From positions 1 through 64,000 of the forward strand of contig NZ_AJJL01000049.1 of NCBI RefSeq assembly GCF_000257905.1: a stretch of 64,000 nucleotides of DNA. Direction: 5' to 3'. Each line of letters starts with the position of its first letter. Within the stretch, counting starts at the first letter, position 1. The notes under the pieces are model-generated. The model searched no databases. It saw only the letters and a program-made list of their open reading frames with translations, and was not told where the DNA came from. The position numbers and the translations under genes were made by a program. The DNA is from Streptococcus mitis SK579. GTDB lineage: Bacteria; Bacillota; Bacilli; Lactobacillales; Streptococcaceae. Shown in pieces: positions 1 through 9,790 of the stretch.

Positions 1-1
1 A

Positions 2-961
2 CTTACAGCTATCCAAGAAGCCAAGACACAAGATGCAGTAGACAAAGCCTTGCAAGCAGCTCTAACTTCTATTAACCAACTTCAGGCGACTCCGAAAGAG
101 GAAGTGAAACATTCCATAGTTCCAACGGATGGAGATAAGGAACTAGTTCAACCTCAACCAAGTCTTGAAGTAGTAGAAAAAGTAATTAACTTCAAGAAAG
201 TTAAACAAGAAGATTCAAGTCTTCCAAAAGGTGAAACTCGAGTGACTCAGGTAGGTCGTGCAGGTAAGGAACGTATCTTGACTGAAGTAGCACCAGATGG
301 AAGCCGTACTATAAAACTTCGTGAAGTTGTTGAAGTTGCGCAAGATGAAATTGTGTTGGTTGGAACTAAGAAAGAAGAATCAGCTAAAATCGTATCAGCT
401 GACCACAAGGTACCAGAATTTACTGGTGGTGTGTCTGATTCTGAAGCAACTAATCACAACTTACCAGAGTTTACTGGTGGTGTGTCTGGTTCTGAGGCAA
501 CTAATCACAACTTACCAGAGTTTACTGGTGGTGTGTCTGATTCTGAAGCAGCTATTCACAACTTACCAGAGTTTACTGGTGGTGTGTCTGGTTCTGAAGC
601 AGCTATTCATAACTTACCAGAGTTTACTGGTAGTATGACTGGTTCTGAAGGAGTTACTCATGGAGTTTCGAACGTTGAGGAAGGAGTTCCTAGTGAAGAA
701 GCTGCAAGTCATCAAGAATCAGGATTTACTAGTGATGTAACTGCCTCTGAAACCACTATGAATGAAATCGTAGATAAAAATGATGAGAAATCATATGTAG
801 TTCCGCCTATGTTAGAAGATAAGACTTATCAAGCACCTGCAAATCGTCAAGAAATTCTACCTAAAACAGGAAGTGAAGATGGTTCTGCTTTTGCATCTGT
901 AGGAATTATGGGCATGTTCTTAGGCATGATTGGAATAGTCAAAAGAAAAAAGGATAATTAA
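2..961 (+). CDS. LPXTG-anchored surface protein, C-terminal part
   Basis: This is the 3' end of a cell-wall-anchored surface protein; the frame is open from base 2, so the 5' part lies outside the window. In order it shows a helical FIVAR-like stretch (about residues 1-40), a G5 domain (about residues 75-125, with TRVTQVG and a TIKLREVVEV strand), five 17-residue PEFTGGVS repeats, an acidic spacer, LPKTG (bases 858-872), a hydrophobic helix and a basic KRKKDN tail. This is the sortase A sorting signal. G5 and FIVAR domains with PEFTGG repeats are common in pneumococcal and mitis glycosidases and adhesins, but the catalytic part is not visible, so no enzyme name is given. Confidence 0.9.
   Translation, partial: LTAIQEAKTQDAVDKALQAALTSINQLQATPKEEVKHSIVPTDGDKELVQPQPSLEVVEKVINFKKVKQEDSSLPKGETRVTQVGRAGKERILTEVAPDGSRTIKLREVVEVAQDEIVLVGTKKEESAKIVSADHKVPEFTGGVSDSEATNHNLPEFTGGVSGSEATNHNLPEFTGGVSDSEAAIHNLPEFTGGVSGSEAAIHNLPEFTGSMTGSEGVTHGVSNVEEGVPSEEAASHQESGFTSDVTASETTMNEIVDKNDEKSYVVPPMLEDKTYQAPANRQEILPKTGSEDGSAFASVGIMGMFLGMIGIVKRKKDN
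413..664 (+). repeat. 51-bp tandem coding repeats
   Basis: Four full units and one diverged fifth unit of 51 bp begin at 413, 464, 515, 566 and 617. Each encodes a 17-residue segment starting PEFTGG. Adjacent units are nearly identical at the DNA level, which suggests recent expansion or homogenisation. They form the stalk between the G5 domain and the wall anchor. Confidence 0.92.
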
Positions 962-1116
962 TATTAAATGTCCCTAAATAGTGTATTCGAATTGGATGTA
1001 AGAATGTTGTAACAATTCTTTTAGATTGTTGTCCTTGTATTAAGTGGAATATAATCAAGTAGACGAGAAAATTGGGAGATAACTAAAGGGGCAGGGAAAG
1101 AAGTCACTTCTAATAC

Positions 1117-1221
1117 TTAATGAAAATCAAAGAGCAAACTAGGAAACTAGCCGCAGGCTGTACTTGAGTACGGCAAGGAGACGTTGACGTGGTTTGAAGA
1201 GATTTTTGAAGAGTATAAAAT
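1117..1221 (-). repeat. BOX element (boxA-boxC type)
   Basis: The sequence matches the known pneumococcal BOX element in reverse orientation. The boxC-like end (AATGAAAATCAAAGAGCAAA) is at the left and the boxA-like end (GTGGTTTGAAGAGATTTTTG) is at the right. It is about 105 bp long, which fits one boxA and one boxC with no boxB. BOX elements are typical of S. pneumoniae and its close relatives. Confidence 0.85.
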
Positions 1222-1224
1222 ACT

Positions 1225-1265
1225 AAAACCGAGCATTTCCGTAGTTGGATATGCTCGGTTTTTTA
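1225..1265. terminator. Terminator downstream of pepT
   Basis: An inverted repeat (AAACCGAGCAT paired with ATGCTCGGTTT) is followed by T runs in both orientations. It lies just past the pepT stop on the minus strand and after the surface protein and BOX element on the plus strand, so it can act on both. Confidence 0.8.
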
Positions 1266-1269
1266 TCAA

Positions 1270-2490
1270 TTATTTATAAGCTACGATACCAATGATAGTA
1301 TCAACTGCACGTTCCATAGTCTGAAGGCTAACATATTCAAAACGTCCATGCATGTTTTCGCCACCAGCAAAGATATTTGGAGTTGGGATTCCCATAAAGG
1401 AAATTTTAGAGCCGTCTGTCCCGCCGCGGATTGGTTTGATAATAGGAGTGATACCCAAACCTTCCATAACGGCTTTAGCAATGGTAATTGGAGTCATATC
1501 TTTCTCAATGACTTCTTTCATATTGTAGTACTGATCTGTCAAGTTTAAAGTGACACGGTCGCTACCAAGTTCTTGATTCATCTTATCAGCGATAGACTGC
1601 ATAGTTGCTTTACGCACTTCAAAGGCATCTTTTTCAAAATCACGAATGATGTAGCTTGCACGCGCCTCCTCTACACTACCTGTCACATCCATAAGATGGT
1701 AGAACCCTTGGTAACCTTCAGTTAACTCAGGTCGATCATTCTCTGGAAGTTGATTATGAAAATCAATTGCTAGCTGAAGGGCGTTGACCATCTGACCTTT
1801 GGCGGTTCCAGGATGGACATTCCGTCCTTGGAAATGCAATTCAGCCCCAGCTGCTGAGAAGGTCTCGTACTGAAGTTCTCCTAGCGGACCGCCATCAACC
1901 GTGTAGGCAAAATCCACATCAAAATCCTCTGCATCAAATTTGTTGGCACCGACACCGATTTCTTCATCAGGGCCGAATCCGACACGGATTTCACAGTGTT
2001 TGATTTCAGGATGGGCAGTCAGATATTCAATAGCAGTCATGATTTCAGCGATACCTGATTTATCGTCAGCACCGAGAAGGGTAGTCCCGTCTGTAGTAAT
2101 TAACGTTTGTCCTGGATATTTTTCAAGACTCTTGAAGTCAGCTGGATCGAGTTTGAAACCAGAATTTCCAAGTTCAATCACACCACCATCGTAGTTTTCA
2201 ATTACCTGTGGATTGACTCCTTCGGCATTAAAATCAGCAGTATCCATGTGGGAAATGAAGCCAATCTTACGTGTTAACGATGGATCATTGGCTGGCAAGG
2301 TACCAATTGCAAAACCATTTGGAAGATAATAAACATTTTGCAGACCAACACGCTTCATTTCAGGAATTAGGACATTTGTCGCGAAATCAACTTGACTCTG
2401 AGTACTTGGAGTAGTAGTAGAGTGTTCATCAGAGCGCGTGTTGACCTTAACGTAGGTTAAAAAGCGGTCCAAGAGATTTGGGTAAGTCAT
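1270..2490 (-). CDS. pepT: Peptidase T (tripeptide aminopeptidase)
   Basis: This is a cytosolic M20B dinuclear zinc aminopeptidase that removes the N-terminal residue of tripeptides during peptide use. Metal and catalytic motifs are visible: HMDTAD near residue 80, LGADDKSG near 140, GPDEEIG near 174, a VDGG segment and a C-terminal MHGRFE. The length of 406 residues is usual for the family. The start MTYPNLL is preceded on the minus strand by AAAGGAG. It is convergent with the surface protein gene and divergent from hemH. Confidence 0.97.
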   Translation of the reverse strand: MTYPNLLDRFLTYVKVNTRSDEHSTTTPSTQSQVDFATNVLIPEMKRVGLQNVYYLPNGFAIGTLPANDPSLTRKIGFISHMDTADFNAEGVNPQVIENYDGGVIELGNSGFKLDPADFKSLEKYPGQTLITTDGTTLLGADDKSGIAEIMTAIEYLTAHPEIKHCEIRVGFGPDEEIGVGANKFDAEDFDVDFAYTVDGGPLGELQYETFSAAGAELHFQGRNVHPGTAKGQMVNALQLAIDFHNQLPENDRPELTEGYQGFYHLMDVTGSVEEARASYIIRDFEKDAFEVRKATMQSIADKMNQELGSDRVTLNLTDQYYNMKEVIEKDMTPITIAKAVMEGLGITPIIKPIRGGTDGSKISFMGIPTPNIFAGGENMHGRFEYVSLQTMERAVDTIIGIVAYK

Positions 2491-2643
2491 AAAAAACTCC
2501 TTTTGAATTCATTTTTTCCATTGTATCATAGAAAGAAGAGAAAAACAAAAGACGGAAGTTGGGAAAATTTTCTATGTTAGCGTTTACTTATTGGTAGATT
2601 CATGATAAAATAAACTTGATAAAAACATCACAAGGAAGCAGTT

Positions 2644-3738
2644 ATGAAAAAAGCAATTTTAATGATGACTTTCGGTTCGCCAGAAGAGATTACCTTTGAA
2701 GGTGTGGCTGATTTTTTCACAAATATTCGTCGTGGAGTGAGACCTCAAGACCACGAGATTCAAACTCTCTATGATAATTATGTACGAATTGGAGGCACTC
2801 CTCTGCAAAAAATTACCCGAGAAGAGGTTGCCTTGGTAGAAGCCAGGCTGGGGAATGAATACAGTGTCTATTTTGCAAATAAGTTTTCTAGACCCTTTAT
2901 TCCAGATGTGATTAGTCAGATGGAAGCAGACGGAGTTGAGCAGTGTATTTGCTTGATTTTGGAGCCCCATTATTCTTTCTACTCTGTCATGGGATACGAG
3001 AAATTTTTAGAAAGCAAGCAAATTCAATTTTTAGTTATTAAGGATTGGTATCAAGAAGAAGCGCTCTTAAACTATTGGGCAGATGAAATTGCTAAGATTT
3101 TAAAAGAAGAAGTGAAGCAAGATAGCTTTAAAGTTATCTTTTCAGCCCATAGTGTACCCATTTTTGCCTTGGATTTTGGTGACCCTTATATCGACCAAAT
3201 TTTTGAAAATAGCAAGTTAGTTGCTGAAAAACTAGGTTTGAGTTCCGAGCAATATACCAACACTTGGCAAAGTGAGAGTGATATAGGTATTCCATGGATT
3301 AAGCCAGATGTCTTGGAGTATCTTAGAGAACAGACAGAACATCCAGATCATTATATTTTTGTTCCAATCAGCTTTATCAGTGAGCACATTGAAGTCTTGT
3401 TTGACAACGATGTGGAATGTTATGAGTTATGTCAAGAGTTTGGGGTGAACTACCATCGTCCACCAATGCCCAATACGGATTCTCGTTTGATTGATGCCTT
3501 GGTCAATACAGTCAGAGCTAATGAACATCAAGAATTTAAGGAATTTCTCCCAGAAGAAGAAACCTTTGATGAATTAGTTCCTTCAGATGAGACTAAAAAT
3601 ATCTTGGCCGAATCTCAAGATTTACAAATGCCAGAATTTGTGAAAAAACTGATTGAGAAAAAAGGTCGTGAAAATGTTAAGATGCCTTATTTGATCAAGA
3701 AAATGTTAGAGAAAGCAGGTAAGTTGCCGAAAGAGTAA
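2644..3738 (+). CDS. hemH: Ferrochelatase-like protein
   Basis: The protein belongs to the ferrochelatase family, which inserts ferrous iron into porphyrin (coproporphyrin III in many Gram-positives). The start [14 protein letters not shown] is typical, and the SAHSVP segment near residue 175 holds the catalytic histidine. At 364 residues it exceeds the common size of 310-345 and has an acidic-to-basic C-terminal extension after about residue 305. AAGGAAG precedes the ATG. Streptococci are generally held to lack the earlier haem-synthesis steps, so its physiological substrate is unclear. Confidence 0.9.
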   Translation: MKKAILMMTFGSPEEITFEGVADFFTNIRRGVRPQDHEIQTLYDNYVRIGGTPLQKITREEVALVEARLGNEYSVYFANKFSRPFIPDVISQMEADGVEQCICLILEPHYSFYSVMGYEKFLESKQIQFLVIKDWYQEEALLNYWADEIAKILKEEVKQDSFKVIFSAHSVPIFALDFGDPYIDQIFENSKLVAEKLGLSSEQYTNTWQSESDIGIPWIKPDVLEYLREQTEHPDHYIFVPISFISEHIEVLFDNDVECYELCQEFGVNYHRPPMPNTDSRLIDALVNTVRANEHQEFKEFLPEEETFDELVPSDETKNILAESQDLQMPEFVKKLIEKKGRENVKMPYLIKKMLEKAGKLPKE

Positions 3739-3778
3739 AGAAAAAGGATTTAGCTTTGTGCTAGATCCTTTTAATCGA

Positions 3779-4162
3779 TTACTTTTTCTCAAGAAGCGCT
3801 TTGATTTCTTGAAGTACTTCCAATTCAGTTGGAGCAGCTGGAGCTTCTTCTTCAACAACTTCTTCTTTTTTAGTAAGGCTTTGAGCTTTTTCCATAGCTT
3901 TAATAACGAAGAAGAGAACAGTACCTACAACAAGGAAGTTGATAATAGCACTCAAGAATTTACCATATGTAACACCATTCCATGCAAGTTCAGCGATGTT
4001 TTGTACTTTCGCAGCTTCCAAGGCTGGGTTCAATAGGAGTGGAGTGATGATATCGTTAACGAATGAAGTTACGATTGCACCAAAAGCAGAAGCAATGATC
4101 ACACCGACAGCAAGGTCAACAACATTACCACGAAGCAAAAATGCTTTAAGATCTTTTAACAT
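3779..4162 (-). CDS. mscL: Large-conductance mechanosensitive channel
   Basis: MscL is a pentameric membrane channel that opens under high tension and releases solutes on hypo-osmotic shock. The start MLKDLKAFLLRGNVVDLAVG is the classic N-terminal amphipathic helix plus the first membrane helix. A second membrane helix (FLSAIINFLVVGTVLFFVIK) and a C-terminal acidic then helical bundle follow. I chose the ATG at 4162, giving 127 residues; in-frame upstream starts exist at 4168 and 4189, but the family begins at MLKDLK. AAGGA lies nine bases before this ATG. Confidence 0.95.
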   Translation of the reverse strand: MLKDLKAFLLRGNVVDLAVGVIIASAFGAIVTSFVNDIITPLLLNPALEAAKVQNIAELAWNGVTYGKFLSAIINFLVVGTVLFFVIKAMEKAQSLTKKEEVVEEEAPAAPTELEVLQEIKALLEKK

Positions 4163-4244
4163 TTTCATAATTCCTTTCCAAAATTTCACTCTTTATTATA
4201 TATTAATTAAGAAATGCTTGCAAGATATATGCTTAAATTTTTTC

Positions 4245-4676
4245 TTATTTTTTAAAAATAAATACCTTACTAAAAGTGTAATTGAGGATAATTATCAAAA
4301 ATTGTGAAATAACTGTTTCAATACTATTCACCTTGTCTATATTATCATTTACAAATTGCCCTATGATATGAGGAAATTGAGTCACAAATAGAAAAGTAAA
4401 GAGCAAATCTAACAGAAAAGTAGAAAGGCGAGCAAGAGAAAATTTCAATAAACGGATAAGTCGATTCTTCCTTGTTTGCTTAAACACGATTGTATCATTT
4501 GTAATAAAGGCAAATAGGATACCGGTACTATTTGCTAGTCCAGTAGCAAGGAGTTCTTTATGGGTTAATTGATAAATGACCAATCGCGAGAGGATAGAAA
4601 CTAGAGTTGTCGCAAGGCCAAAGAAGAGATAGGCAAAAATTTCATTGTTAAAAATTTTTTGAATACATTTTTTCAT
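4245..4676 (-). CDS. GtrA-like membrane protein
   Basis: This small integral membrane protein of 143 residues has four predicted membrane helices and matches the GtrA family. Members are thought to help flip or place undecaprenyl-linked sugars for surface polysaccharide modification. The N-terminal YLFFGLATTLVSILSRLVIY and the NDTIVFKQ loop are typical, as is a C-terminal FSKVFIFKK. It is monocistronic and faces away from queT. Confidence 0.85.
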   Translation of the reverse strand: MKKCIQKIFNNEIFAYLFFGLATTLVSILSRLVIYQLTHKELLATGLANSTGILFAFITNDTIVFKQTRKNRLIRLLKFSLARLSTFLLDLLFTFLFVTQFPHIIGQFVNDNIDKVNSIETVISQFLIIILNYTFSKVFIFKK

Positions 4677-4737
4677 GTATTAAGTATAGCATAAAGCAGT
4701 CTATTGTGCTATACTAGTAAGGTTGATTGAATCAACC

Positions 4738-4796
4738 CTTGGTGCTTAACTTCTTTCACCAAGCATATTACACGCGGGCAACCGCCAAAGGAGAAA
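4738..4796 (+). promoter_or_regulatory. preQ1-II riboswitch
   Basis: The segment matches the preQ1-II (COG4708) aptamer. The P1 stem CTTGGTG pairs with CACCAAG around a TTAACTTCTTT loop. A TATTACACGCGG segment, a small CGCGGGCAACCGC hairpin and AAAGGAGA follow. The ribosome-binding site is the 3' end of the aptamer, so binding of the queuosine precursor preQ1 should occlude it and turn off translation of the transporter gene directly downstream. A second hairpin (GGTTGATTGAATCAACC) lies just upstream. Confidence 0.93.
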
Positions 4797-4798
4797 AG

Positions 4799-5308
4799 AT
4801 GAAAAAATTAACTATTCGTGATGTTGCAGATATTGCAATCGTTGCTGCTATCTATGTCGTTTTAACTGTTACACCACCTCTAAATGCCATTAGCTATGGT
4901 GCTTATCAGTTCCGTATTTCAGAAATGATGAACTTTATGGCTTTTTACAATCCTAAGTACATCATCGGAGTTACAATTGGTTGTATGATTGCTAATTTCT
5001 TTAGCTTCGGACTGCTAGATGTCTTTGTTGGTGGTGGATCAACCTTGGTATTCCTCAGTTTAGGTGTTTGGCTTTTTGCAAAATACAGCAAGGATTATCT
5101 TTTTAACGGATTGATTCGAAAAGATCATTTCTTCTTTTCAATCCTCTTTTCCATTTCCATGTTTACAATTGCTGCCGAGTTGAATATCGTAGCGCAATTA
5201 CCATTTTTCCTTACTTGGTTTACAACAGGAATTGGTGAATTTGCTTCATTGATTATTGGAGCGATTATTATCGGTAAAATTGGTCGTCGAATCGATTTAA
5301 GCAAATAG
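4799..5308 (+). CDS. queT: QueT queuosine-precursor transporter
   Basis: This is a 169-residue membrane protein of the QueT (COG4708) family, the substrate-binding S component of an energy-coupling-factor transporter for queuosine precursors. I use the ATG at 4799 because the riboswitch ribosome-binding site sits directly before it; the in-frame upstream extension falls inside the aptamer. About five hydrophobic helices are visible, with the family motif YGAYQFRISE near residue 40. The riboswitch confirms the assignment. Confidence 0.95.
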   Translation: MKKLTIRDVADIAIVAAIYVVLTVTPPLNAISYGAYQFRISEMMNFMAFYNPKYIIGVTIGCMIANFFSFGLLDVFVGGGSTLVFLSLGVWLFAKYSKDYLFNGLIRKDHFFFSILFSISMFTIAAELNIVAQLPFFLTWFTTGIGEFASLIIGAIIIGKIGRRIDLSK

Positions 5309-5407
5309 AACAGGACAAGCTAGGTAGCCTTTACCTGGCTTTTTCTTATAGAAAATTTTTAAGGAAACTTGACAAGTTTTTCTAACTGTAGTATACTTTT
5401 TAGGTAA

Positions 5408-5480
5408 GCTGATTTAGCTCAGTTGGCAGAGCGCATCCATGGTAAGGATGAGGTCGCCGGTTCAATCCCGGCAATTAGCA
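5408..5480 (+). tRNA. tRNA-Thr (GGT)
   Basis: A 73-nt cloverleaf. The acceptor GCTGATT pairs with AATTAGC, the D arm is GCTC...GAGC, the anticodon stem is CATCC/GGATG with anticodon GGT, and the T arm is GCCGG TTCAATC CCGGC. The discriminator base is A and CCA is not encoded. Confidence 0.97.
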
Positions 5481-5494
5481 TGATATTTACAGAG

Positions 5495-5519
5495 AAACTC
5501 TTGAACACAAGAGTTTTTT
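5495..5519 (+). terminator. Terminator after tRNA-Thr
   Basis: ACTCTTG, a four-base loop, CAAGAGT and then TTTTTTC form a short intrinsic terminator 15 bases past the tRNA. Confidence 0.8.
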
Positions 5520-5583
5520 CTTATGCTCGCGAGGAAAAATTCTAATATTTGTAGAGTCAAAGTCATCATGCAAAAATTTCTTA

Positions 5584-5612
5584 TTGACAAAATCAAGTAT
5601 CTCTAGTAATAT
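5584..5612 (+). promoter_or_regulatory. Promoter of the asd leader RNA
   Basis: TTGACA (5584-5589) and TAATAT (5607-5612) are separated by 17 bases, a good sigma-A promoter placed just before the structured RNA. Confidence 0.75.
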
Positions 5613-5617
5613 AGTAG

Positions 5618-5765
5618 ATGCGATGAGTCGATAGGTAGTCTTCGGACTACTATTGAGCATAAGGAGGTCATAACGCAGGAGCGGACCTTGATGAGTTGTG
5701 TGAACCTGCTCATCACATGAAGATGCCTCTTAGTCCCCGGTCTAACGACTGGGGATTTTTATTTT
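5618..5765 (+). ncRNA. asd-motif RNA
   Basis: A strongly folded RNA lies upstream of asd. Visible pieces are a GTAGTC-TTCG-GACTAC hairpin, paired AAGGAGGTC and GGACCTT segments, a long GATGAG...CTCATC arm, and a terminal TCCCCGGTC-TAAC-GACTGGGGA hairpin followed by TTTTTA. This is the place and layout of the asd RNA motif described in lactic acid bacteria. It has its own promoter and terminator, so it may be a free small RNA or a leader that controls asd by attenuation. A second promoter-like pair (TTGCAA, TATAAT) near 5786-5815 could drive asd on its own. Confidence 0.8.
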
Positions 5766-5859
5766 TTAAAAAACGATGAAAAAACTTTGCAATTCATGGA
5801 AAAAGTAGTATAATACATCTATTATAGAAATTTTTAGAAAATTCCGAAAGAGGTTATTT

Positions 5860-6936
5860 ATGGGATATACAGTTGCTGTAGTCGGCGCGACAGGTGCTGT
5901 CGGTGCTCAGATGATAAAAATGTTGGAAGAATCAACACTTCCAATCGATAAAATTCGTTTACTTGCTTCTGCACGTTCAGCGGGCAAGACTTTGAAATTT
6001 AAAGACCAAGATATTACGATTGAAGAAACGACTGAAACAGCTTTTGAAGGAGTTGATATTGCTCTCTTTTCAGCAGGTGGTTCTACATCAGCTAAATATG
6101 CACCATACGCAGTTAAAGCTGGAGCGGTAGTAGTTGATAATACATCTTACTTCCGTCAAAATCCAGATGTTCCTTTGGTTGTTCCAGAGGTCAATGCTCA
6201 TGCACTTGATGCCCACAACGGTATCATTGCCTGCCCTAACTGTTCAACAATCCAAATGATGGTGGCTCTTGAGCCAGTTCGCCAAAAATGGGGCTTGGAC
6301 CGTATCATTGTTTCAACTTACCAAGCTGTTTCAGGTGCTGGTATGGGAGCAATTCTTGAGACGCAACGTGAACTTCGTGAAGTCTTGAATGATGGAGTGA
6401 AACCACGTGATTTACATGCCGAAATCTTGCCTTCAGGTGGGGACAAGAAACATTATCCTATCGCCTTCAATGCTCTTCCACAGATTGATGTATTCACTGA
6501 CAATGATTACACTTACGAAGAGATGAAGATGACCAAGGAAACTAAGAAAATCATGGAAGATGATAGCATTGCAGTATCTGCAACATGTGTGCGTATTCCA
6601 GTCTTGTCAGCTCACTCTGAGTCTGTTTACATTGAAACAAAAGAAGTGGCTCCAATCGAAGAAGTGAAAGCAGCTATCGCAGCCTTCCCAGGCGCTGTTC
6701 TTGAAGATGATGTAGCTCATCAAATCTATCCTCAAGCTATCAATGCTGTTGGTTCGCGTGATACCTTTGTTGGTCGTATCCGTAAAGACTTGGATGCAGA
6801 AAAGGGAATTCATATGTGGGTTGTTTCAGATAACCTTCTCAAAGGTGCTGCTTGGAACTCAGTTCAGATTGCAGAAACTCTCCATGAACGTGGCTTGGTT
6901 CGTCCAACAGCTGAATTGAAATTTGAATTAAAATAG
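5860..6936 (+). CDS. asd: Aspartate-semialdehyde dehydrogenase
   Basis: The enzyme reduces aspartyl phosphate to aspartate semialdehyde with NADPH, the branch point to lysine, threonine, methionine and peptidoglycan precursors. The N-terminal [14 protein letters not shown] is the nucleotide-binding loop, [10 protein letters not shown] near residue 127 holds the catalytic cysteine, and SGAGMGAI is the following family motif. The length of 358 residues is typical. AAAGAGG precedes the ATG. It lies just before dapA, which uses its product, and after the asd leader RNA. Confidence 0.97.
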   Translation: MGYTVAVVGATGAVGAQMIKMLEESTLPIDKIRLLASARSAGKTLKFKDQDITIEETTETAFEGVDIALFSAGGSTSAKYAPYAVKAGAVVVDNTSYFRQNPDVPLVVPEVNAHALDAHNGIIACPNCSTIQMMVALEPVRQKWGLDRIIVSTYQAVSGAGMGAILETQRELREVLNDGVKPRDLHAEILPSGGDKKHYPIAFNALPQIDVFTDNDYTYEEMKMTKETKKIMEDDSIAVSATCVRIPVLSAHSESVYIETKEVAPIEEVKAAIAAFPGAVLEDDVAHQIYPQAINAVGSRDTFVGRIRKDLDAEKGIHMWVVSDNLLKGAAWNSVQIAETLHERGLVRPTAELKFELK

Positions 6937-6992
6937 TCATATAATTTAGGAGTTCAGATGAACTCCTTCTTTGAAATAGAGAGGTGTTTCTC

Positions 6993-7928
6993 ATGTCTTA
7001 TCAAGATTTAAAAGAGTGTAAAATCATCACAGCCTTTATTACTCCCTTCCATGAAGATGGTTCCATCAACTTTGATGCTATTCCAGCTTTGATTGAGCAT
7101 TTATTGGATCATCATACGGATGGAATTCTTCTCGCAGGAACGACTGCTGAGAGTCCAACTTTGACCCACGATGAAGAGTTGGAACTCTTTGAGGCAGTTC
7201 AAAAAGTTGTCAATGGACGTGTTCCTTTGATTGCGGGTGTAGGTACCAATGATACGCGAGACTCGATCGAGTTTGTCAAAGAAGTCGCAGAATTTGGTGG
7301 TTTCGCAGCTGGGCTTGCTATTGTACCTTACTACAACAAACCTTCTCAAGAAGGAATGTATCAGCACTTTAAGGCCATTGCAGATGCTTCTGACCTACCT
7401 ATTATTATCTATAACATTCCAGGGCGTGTAGTGGTAGAATTAACTCCAGAAACCATGCTTCGTTTGGCTGATCATCCAAATATCATCGGTGTTAAAGAAT
7501 GTACCAGCTTGGCCAATATGGCTTACTTGATTGAGCACAAGCCAGAAGAATTCTTAGTCTATACTGGTGAGGATGGTGATGCTTTTCATGCCATGAACCT
7601 TGGTGCGGACGGGGTTATTTCTGTTGCATCCCATACAAATGGGGATGAAATGCACGAGATGTTTACTGCCATTGCAGAAAGCGATATGAAGAAAGCCGCA
7701 GCAATTCAGCGTAAATTCATTCCTAAGGTTAATGCCCTCTTCTCTTATCCAAGCCCTGCACCAGTCAAGGCAGTTCTTAACTATATGGGATTTAAAGCTG
7801 GACCAACTCGTCTACCTCTTGTTCTAGCACCAGAAGAAGATGCCAAACGCATTATCAAGGTTGTTGTAGATGGCGACTACGAAGCGACCAAGGCAACTGT
7901 AACAGGTGTCTTAAGACCAGATTACTAA
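6993..7928 (+). CDS. dapA: 4-hydroxy-tetrahydrodipicolinate synthase
   Basis: DapA condenses pyruvate with aspartate semialdehyde, the first step committed to lysine and diaminopimelate. The TIM barrel shows GTTAESPTL (about residue 45), YNIPGR (about 135) and GVKECTS (about 163), where the lysine forms the Schiff base. I chose the ATG at 6993 (MSYQDLK), giving 311 residues; the upstream GTG at 6984 overlaps the likely GAGAGGTG ribosome-binding region. It is probably co-transcribed with asd across a 56-base gap. Confidence 0.97.
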   Translation: MSYQDLKECKIITAFITPFHEDGSINFDAIPALIEHLLDHHTDGILLAGTTAESPTLTHDEELELFEAVQKVVNGRVPLIAGVGTNDTRDSIEFVKEVAEFGGFAAGLAIVPYYNKPSQEGMYQHFKAIADASDLPIIIYNIPGRVVVELTPETMLRLADHPNIIGVKECTSLANMAYLIEHKPEEFLVYTGEDGDAFHAMNLGADGVISVASHTNGDEMHEMFTAIAESDMKKAAAIQRKFIPKVNALFSYPSPAPVKAVLNYMGFKAGPTRLPLVLAPEEDAKRIIKVVVDGDYEATKATVTGVLRPDY

Positions 7929-7938
7929 TAAAGACAAT

Positions 7939-7974
7939 AAAATCCATGACCGCAAGAACGATCATGGATTTTAC
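7939..7974. terminator. Bidirectional terminator between dapA and trmE
   Basis: AAAATCCATGA pairs with TCATGGATTTT and the hairpin sits between two convergent genes. T-rich tails on both strands suit termination in either direction. Confidence 0.85.
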
Positions 7975-9348
7975 TTATTTTCCTAAACAGAATTGGCTGA
8001 ACAACTGTGTAATGAGTTCATCAGGAGCAGCATCACCTGTGATTTCACCTAGAATTTCCCAAGTACGGGTCAAGTCAACTTGAAGCAAATCAACTGGCAT
8101 ACCTAGTTCCAAGCCTTCGTTAACAGCTTGTAGGCTTTCAACTGCCTTTTCAATCAGGGAAATGTGACGGGCGTTAGATAGGTAGGTAGCATCTTGTTCA
8201 ACCAAACCAGCATTTTCAAAGAAGAGGTTGTTGATGCGCTCTTCAATCTTATCAATGTTTTGATTTTTAAGGACTGAAATGCGGATGACATCTTCTGGAA
8301 GTTCCACGGTTTCGATGGCCTCAGGCAGGTCTGTTTTATTAAGTAGAATAATGCGGTTGGTATCCTGACTGATTTCTAAGAGTTGTCTGTCTTGAGCAGT
8401 CAGTGATTCACTGGCATTTATCACTAGTAGGACCAAGTCAGCCTCCTTGAGGGCTTTTTTCGAACGCTCAACACCTATTTGTTCCACGATGTCATCCGTT
8501 TCACGGATACCAGCTGTATCAATCAATTTGAGAGGAACACCATTGATGTTGACGTATTCTTCAATGACATCACGTGTCGTACCAGCAATGTCTGTAACGA
8601 TAGCCTTGTCCTCACGCAAGAGGTTGTTGAGGAGGCTGGATTTTCCAACGTTAGGACGGCCGATGATAGCAGTGGAAATTCCTTCTCGAAGGATTTTACC
8701 TCGACGGGCTGTTCTAAGGAGATTGGTTAGTAATTGTTCAAACTCCATTGTCTTTTCTCGGACCACAGCAGTAGTCGCTTCTTCAACATCGTCATACTCA
8801 GGATAGTCGATATTAACCTCAACTTGGGCAAGGGTATTGAGGATTTCTTGACGGGTATTGTTGATAAGGTCAGAAAGGGAACCATCTAGTTGTTTGACCG
8901 CAATGTTCATGGCCTTGTCAGTCTTAGCACGGATGATATCCATCACTGCCTCAGCCTGTGTCAAGTCTACACGACCGTTTAAAAAGGCACGTTTGGTAAA
9001 TTCACCAGGTTCAGCCAATCGAGCTCCTTCACGGATAGCTAGCTGGAGAATCTCATTGGTCACGGCAATCCCGCCGTGGGTGTTAATCTCGATAATATCC
9101 TCACGAGTGAAGGTTTTTGGAGACTTCATAGCTCCAACCATAACCTCGTCCATGACTTTACCAGTCAGAGGATCAATAATGTGACCGTAGTTGAGAGTGT
9201 GGCTGGCAACCTTGTTCAAGTCTTTTCCTTTAAAAATCTTTTGCGCAATAGCAAAACTGTCTGTTCCGCTCAGGCGGACAATACCGATAGCTCCTTCACC
9301 TAATGGAGTAGAGATAGCAGCGATGGTATCAAATTCACGTGTAATCAT
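7975..9348 (-). CDS. mnmE: tRNA modification GTPase TrmE (MnmE)
   Basis: With MnmG this GTPase installs the carboxymethylaminomethyl group on wobble uridine 34 of certain tRNAs. An N-terminal folate-binding domain ([17 protein letters not shown]) is followed by a helical region and an inserted G domain with GRPNVGKSS (about residue 230), DIAGTTRD and NKTDL. The protein ends in the conserved CLGK, whose cysteine is needed for modification. The start MITREFD gives 457 residues; an upstream in-frame start at 9405 adds 19 residues not usual in the family. Confidence 0.97.
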   Translation of the reverse strand: MITREFDTIAAISTPLGEGAIGIVRLSGTDSFAIAQKIFKGKDLNKVASHTLNYGHIIDPLTGKVMDEVMVGAMKSPKTFTREDIIEINTHGGIAVTNEILQLAIREGARLAEPGEFTKRAFLNGRVDLTQAEAVMDIIRAKTDKAMNIAVKQLDGSLSDLINNTRQEILNTLAQVEVNIDYPEYDDVEEATTAVVREKTMEFEQLLTNLLRTARRGKILREGISTAIIGRPNVGKSSLLNNLLREDKAIVTDIAGTTRDVIEEYVNINGVPLKLIDTAGIRETDDIVEQIGVERSKKALKEADLVLLVINASESLTAQDRQLLEISQDTNRIILLNKTDLPEAIETVELPEDVIRISVLKNQNIDKIEERINNLFFENAGLVEQDATYLSNARHISLIEKAVESLQAVNEGLELGMPVDLLQVDLTRTWEILGEITGDAAPDELITQLFSQFCLGK

Positions 9349-9452
9349 AATGTTTCCTTTAATAAATAGCTCTTTTCTTGGAAATTTTTCCAAGTCTCTT
9401 TTCAAATTGTAACAAATTTAGGATATTTCTTCAATGAATGCTACTTGGAGAT

Positions 9453-9482
9453 TGAAAAAGCCTAAGCAATTCTGCTTAAGCT
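9453..9482 (-). terminator. Terminator of the tautomerase gene
   Basis: On the minus strand AGCTTAAGCA and TGCTTAGGCT form a stem followed by TTTTTC, directly after the tautomerase stop. Confidence 0.7.
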
Positions 9483-9485
9483 AGC

Positions 9486-9668
9486 TTATTTGGTGCGCAT
9501 TTCCCCTTGTGGGAAGTAGGTTCCTTCTGGCATGTCGTTGATGATGACATGGACAGCAGATTGAGGTGCTCCAGTGTTACGGATAACAGCTTCTGTTACT
9601 TCCTTAGCAAGAGCTTTCTTTTGCTCGAGCGTGCGTCCTTCAAATAAATCGATGCGTACAAATGGCAT
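9486..9668 (-). CDS. 4-oxalocrotonate tautomerase family protein
   Basis: This 60-residue protein starts MPFVRIDL after removal of an eight-codon upstream extension. The N-terminal proline after Met is the catalytic base of the tautomerase superfamily. The small size and the EGRTLEQK and GAPQSAV segments match the hexameric 4-oxalocrotonate tautomerase type. The physiological substrate in streptococci is not known. GGAGGAA precedes the ATG on the minus strand. Confidence 0.9.
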   Translation of the reverse strand: MPFVRIDLFEGRTLEQKKALAKEVTEAVIRNTGAPQSAVHVIINDMPEGTYFPQGEMRTK

Positions 9669-9790
9669 AATGTCTTCCTCCACTAGTTTTGATTTCTTCT
9701 ATTTTACCACATTTTGCCGTTTAAAGCTTAAGAAAATTATGATATACTAGAATGTAGCAAAAATTTAGAAATGGACGTGGAGCAAGAAAC

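Noticed and set aside
321-638. 105-residue frame-shifted ORF with LLVVC repeats
   Set aside because: It is a shadow of the 51-bp repeats in the surface protein gene; a multiple-of-three repeat keeps all frames open.
413-664. CRISPR array suspected from the regular repeats
   Set aside because: The units abut with no spacers and lie within a coding frame.
8447-9412. Several plus-strand ORFs opposite trmE
   Set aside because: They are antisense shadows of a well-conserved gene and lack ribosome-binding sites.
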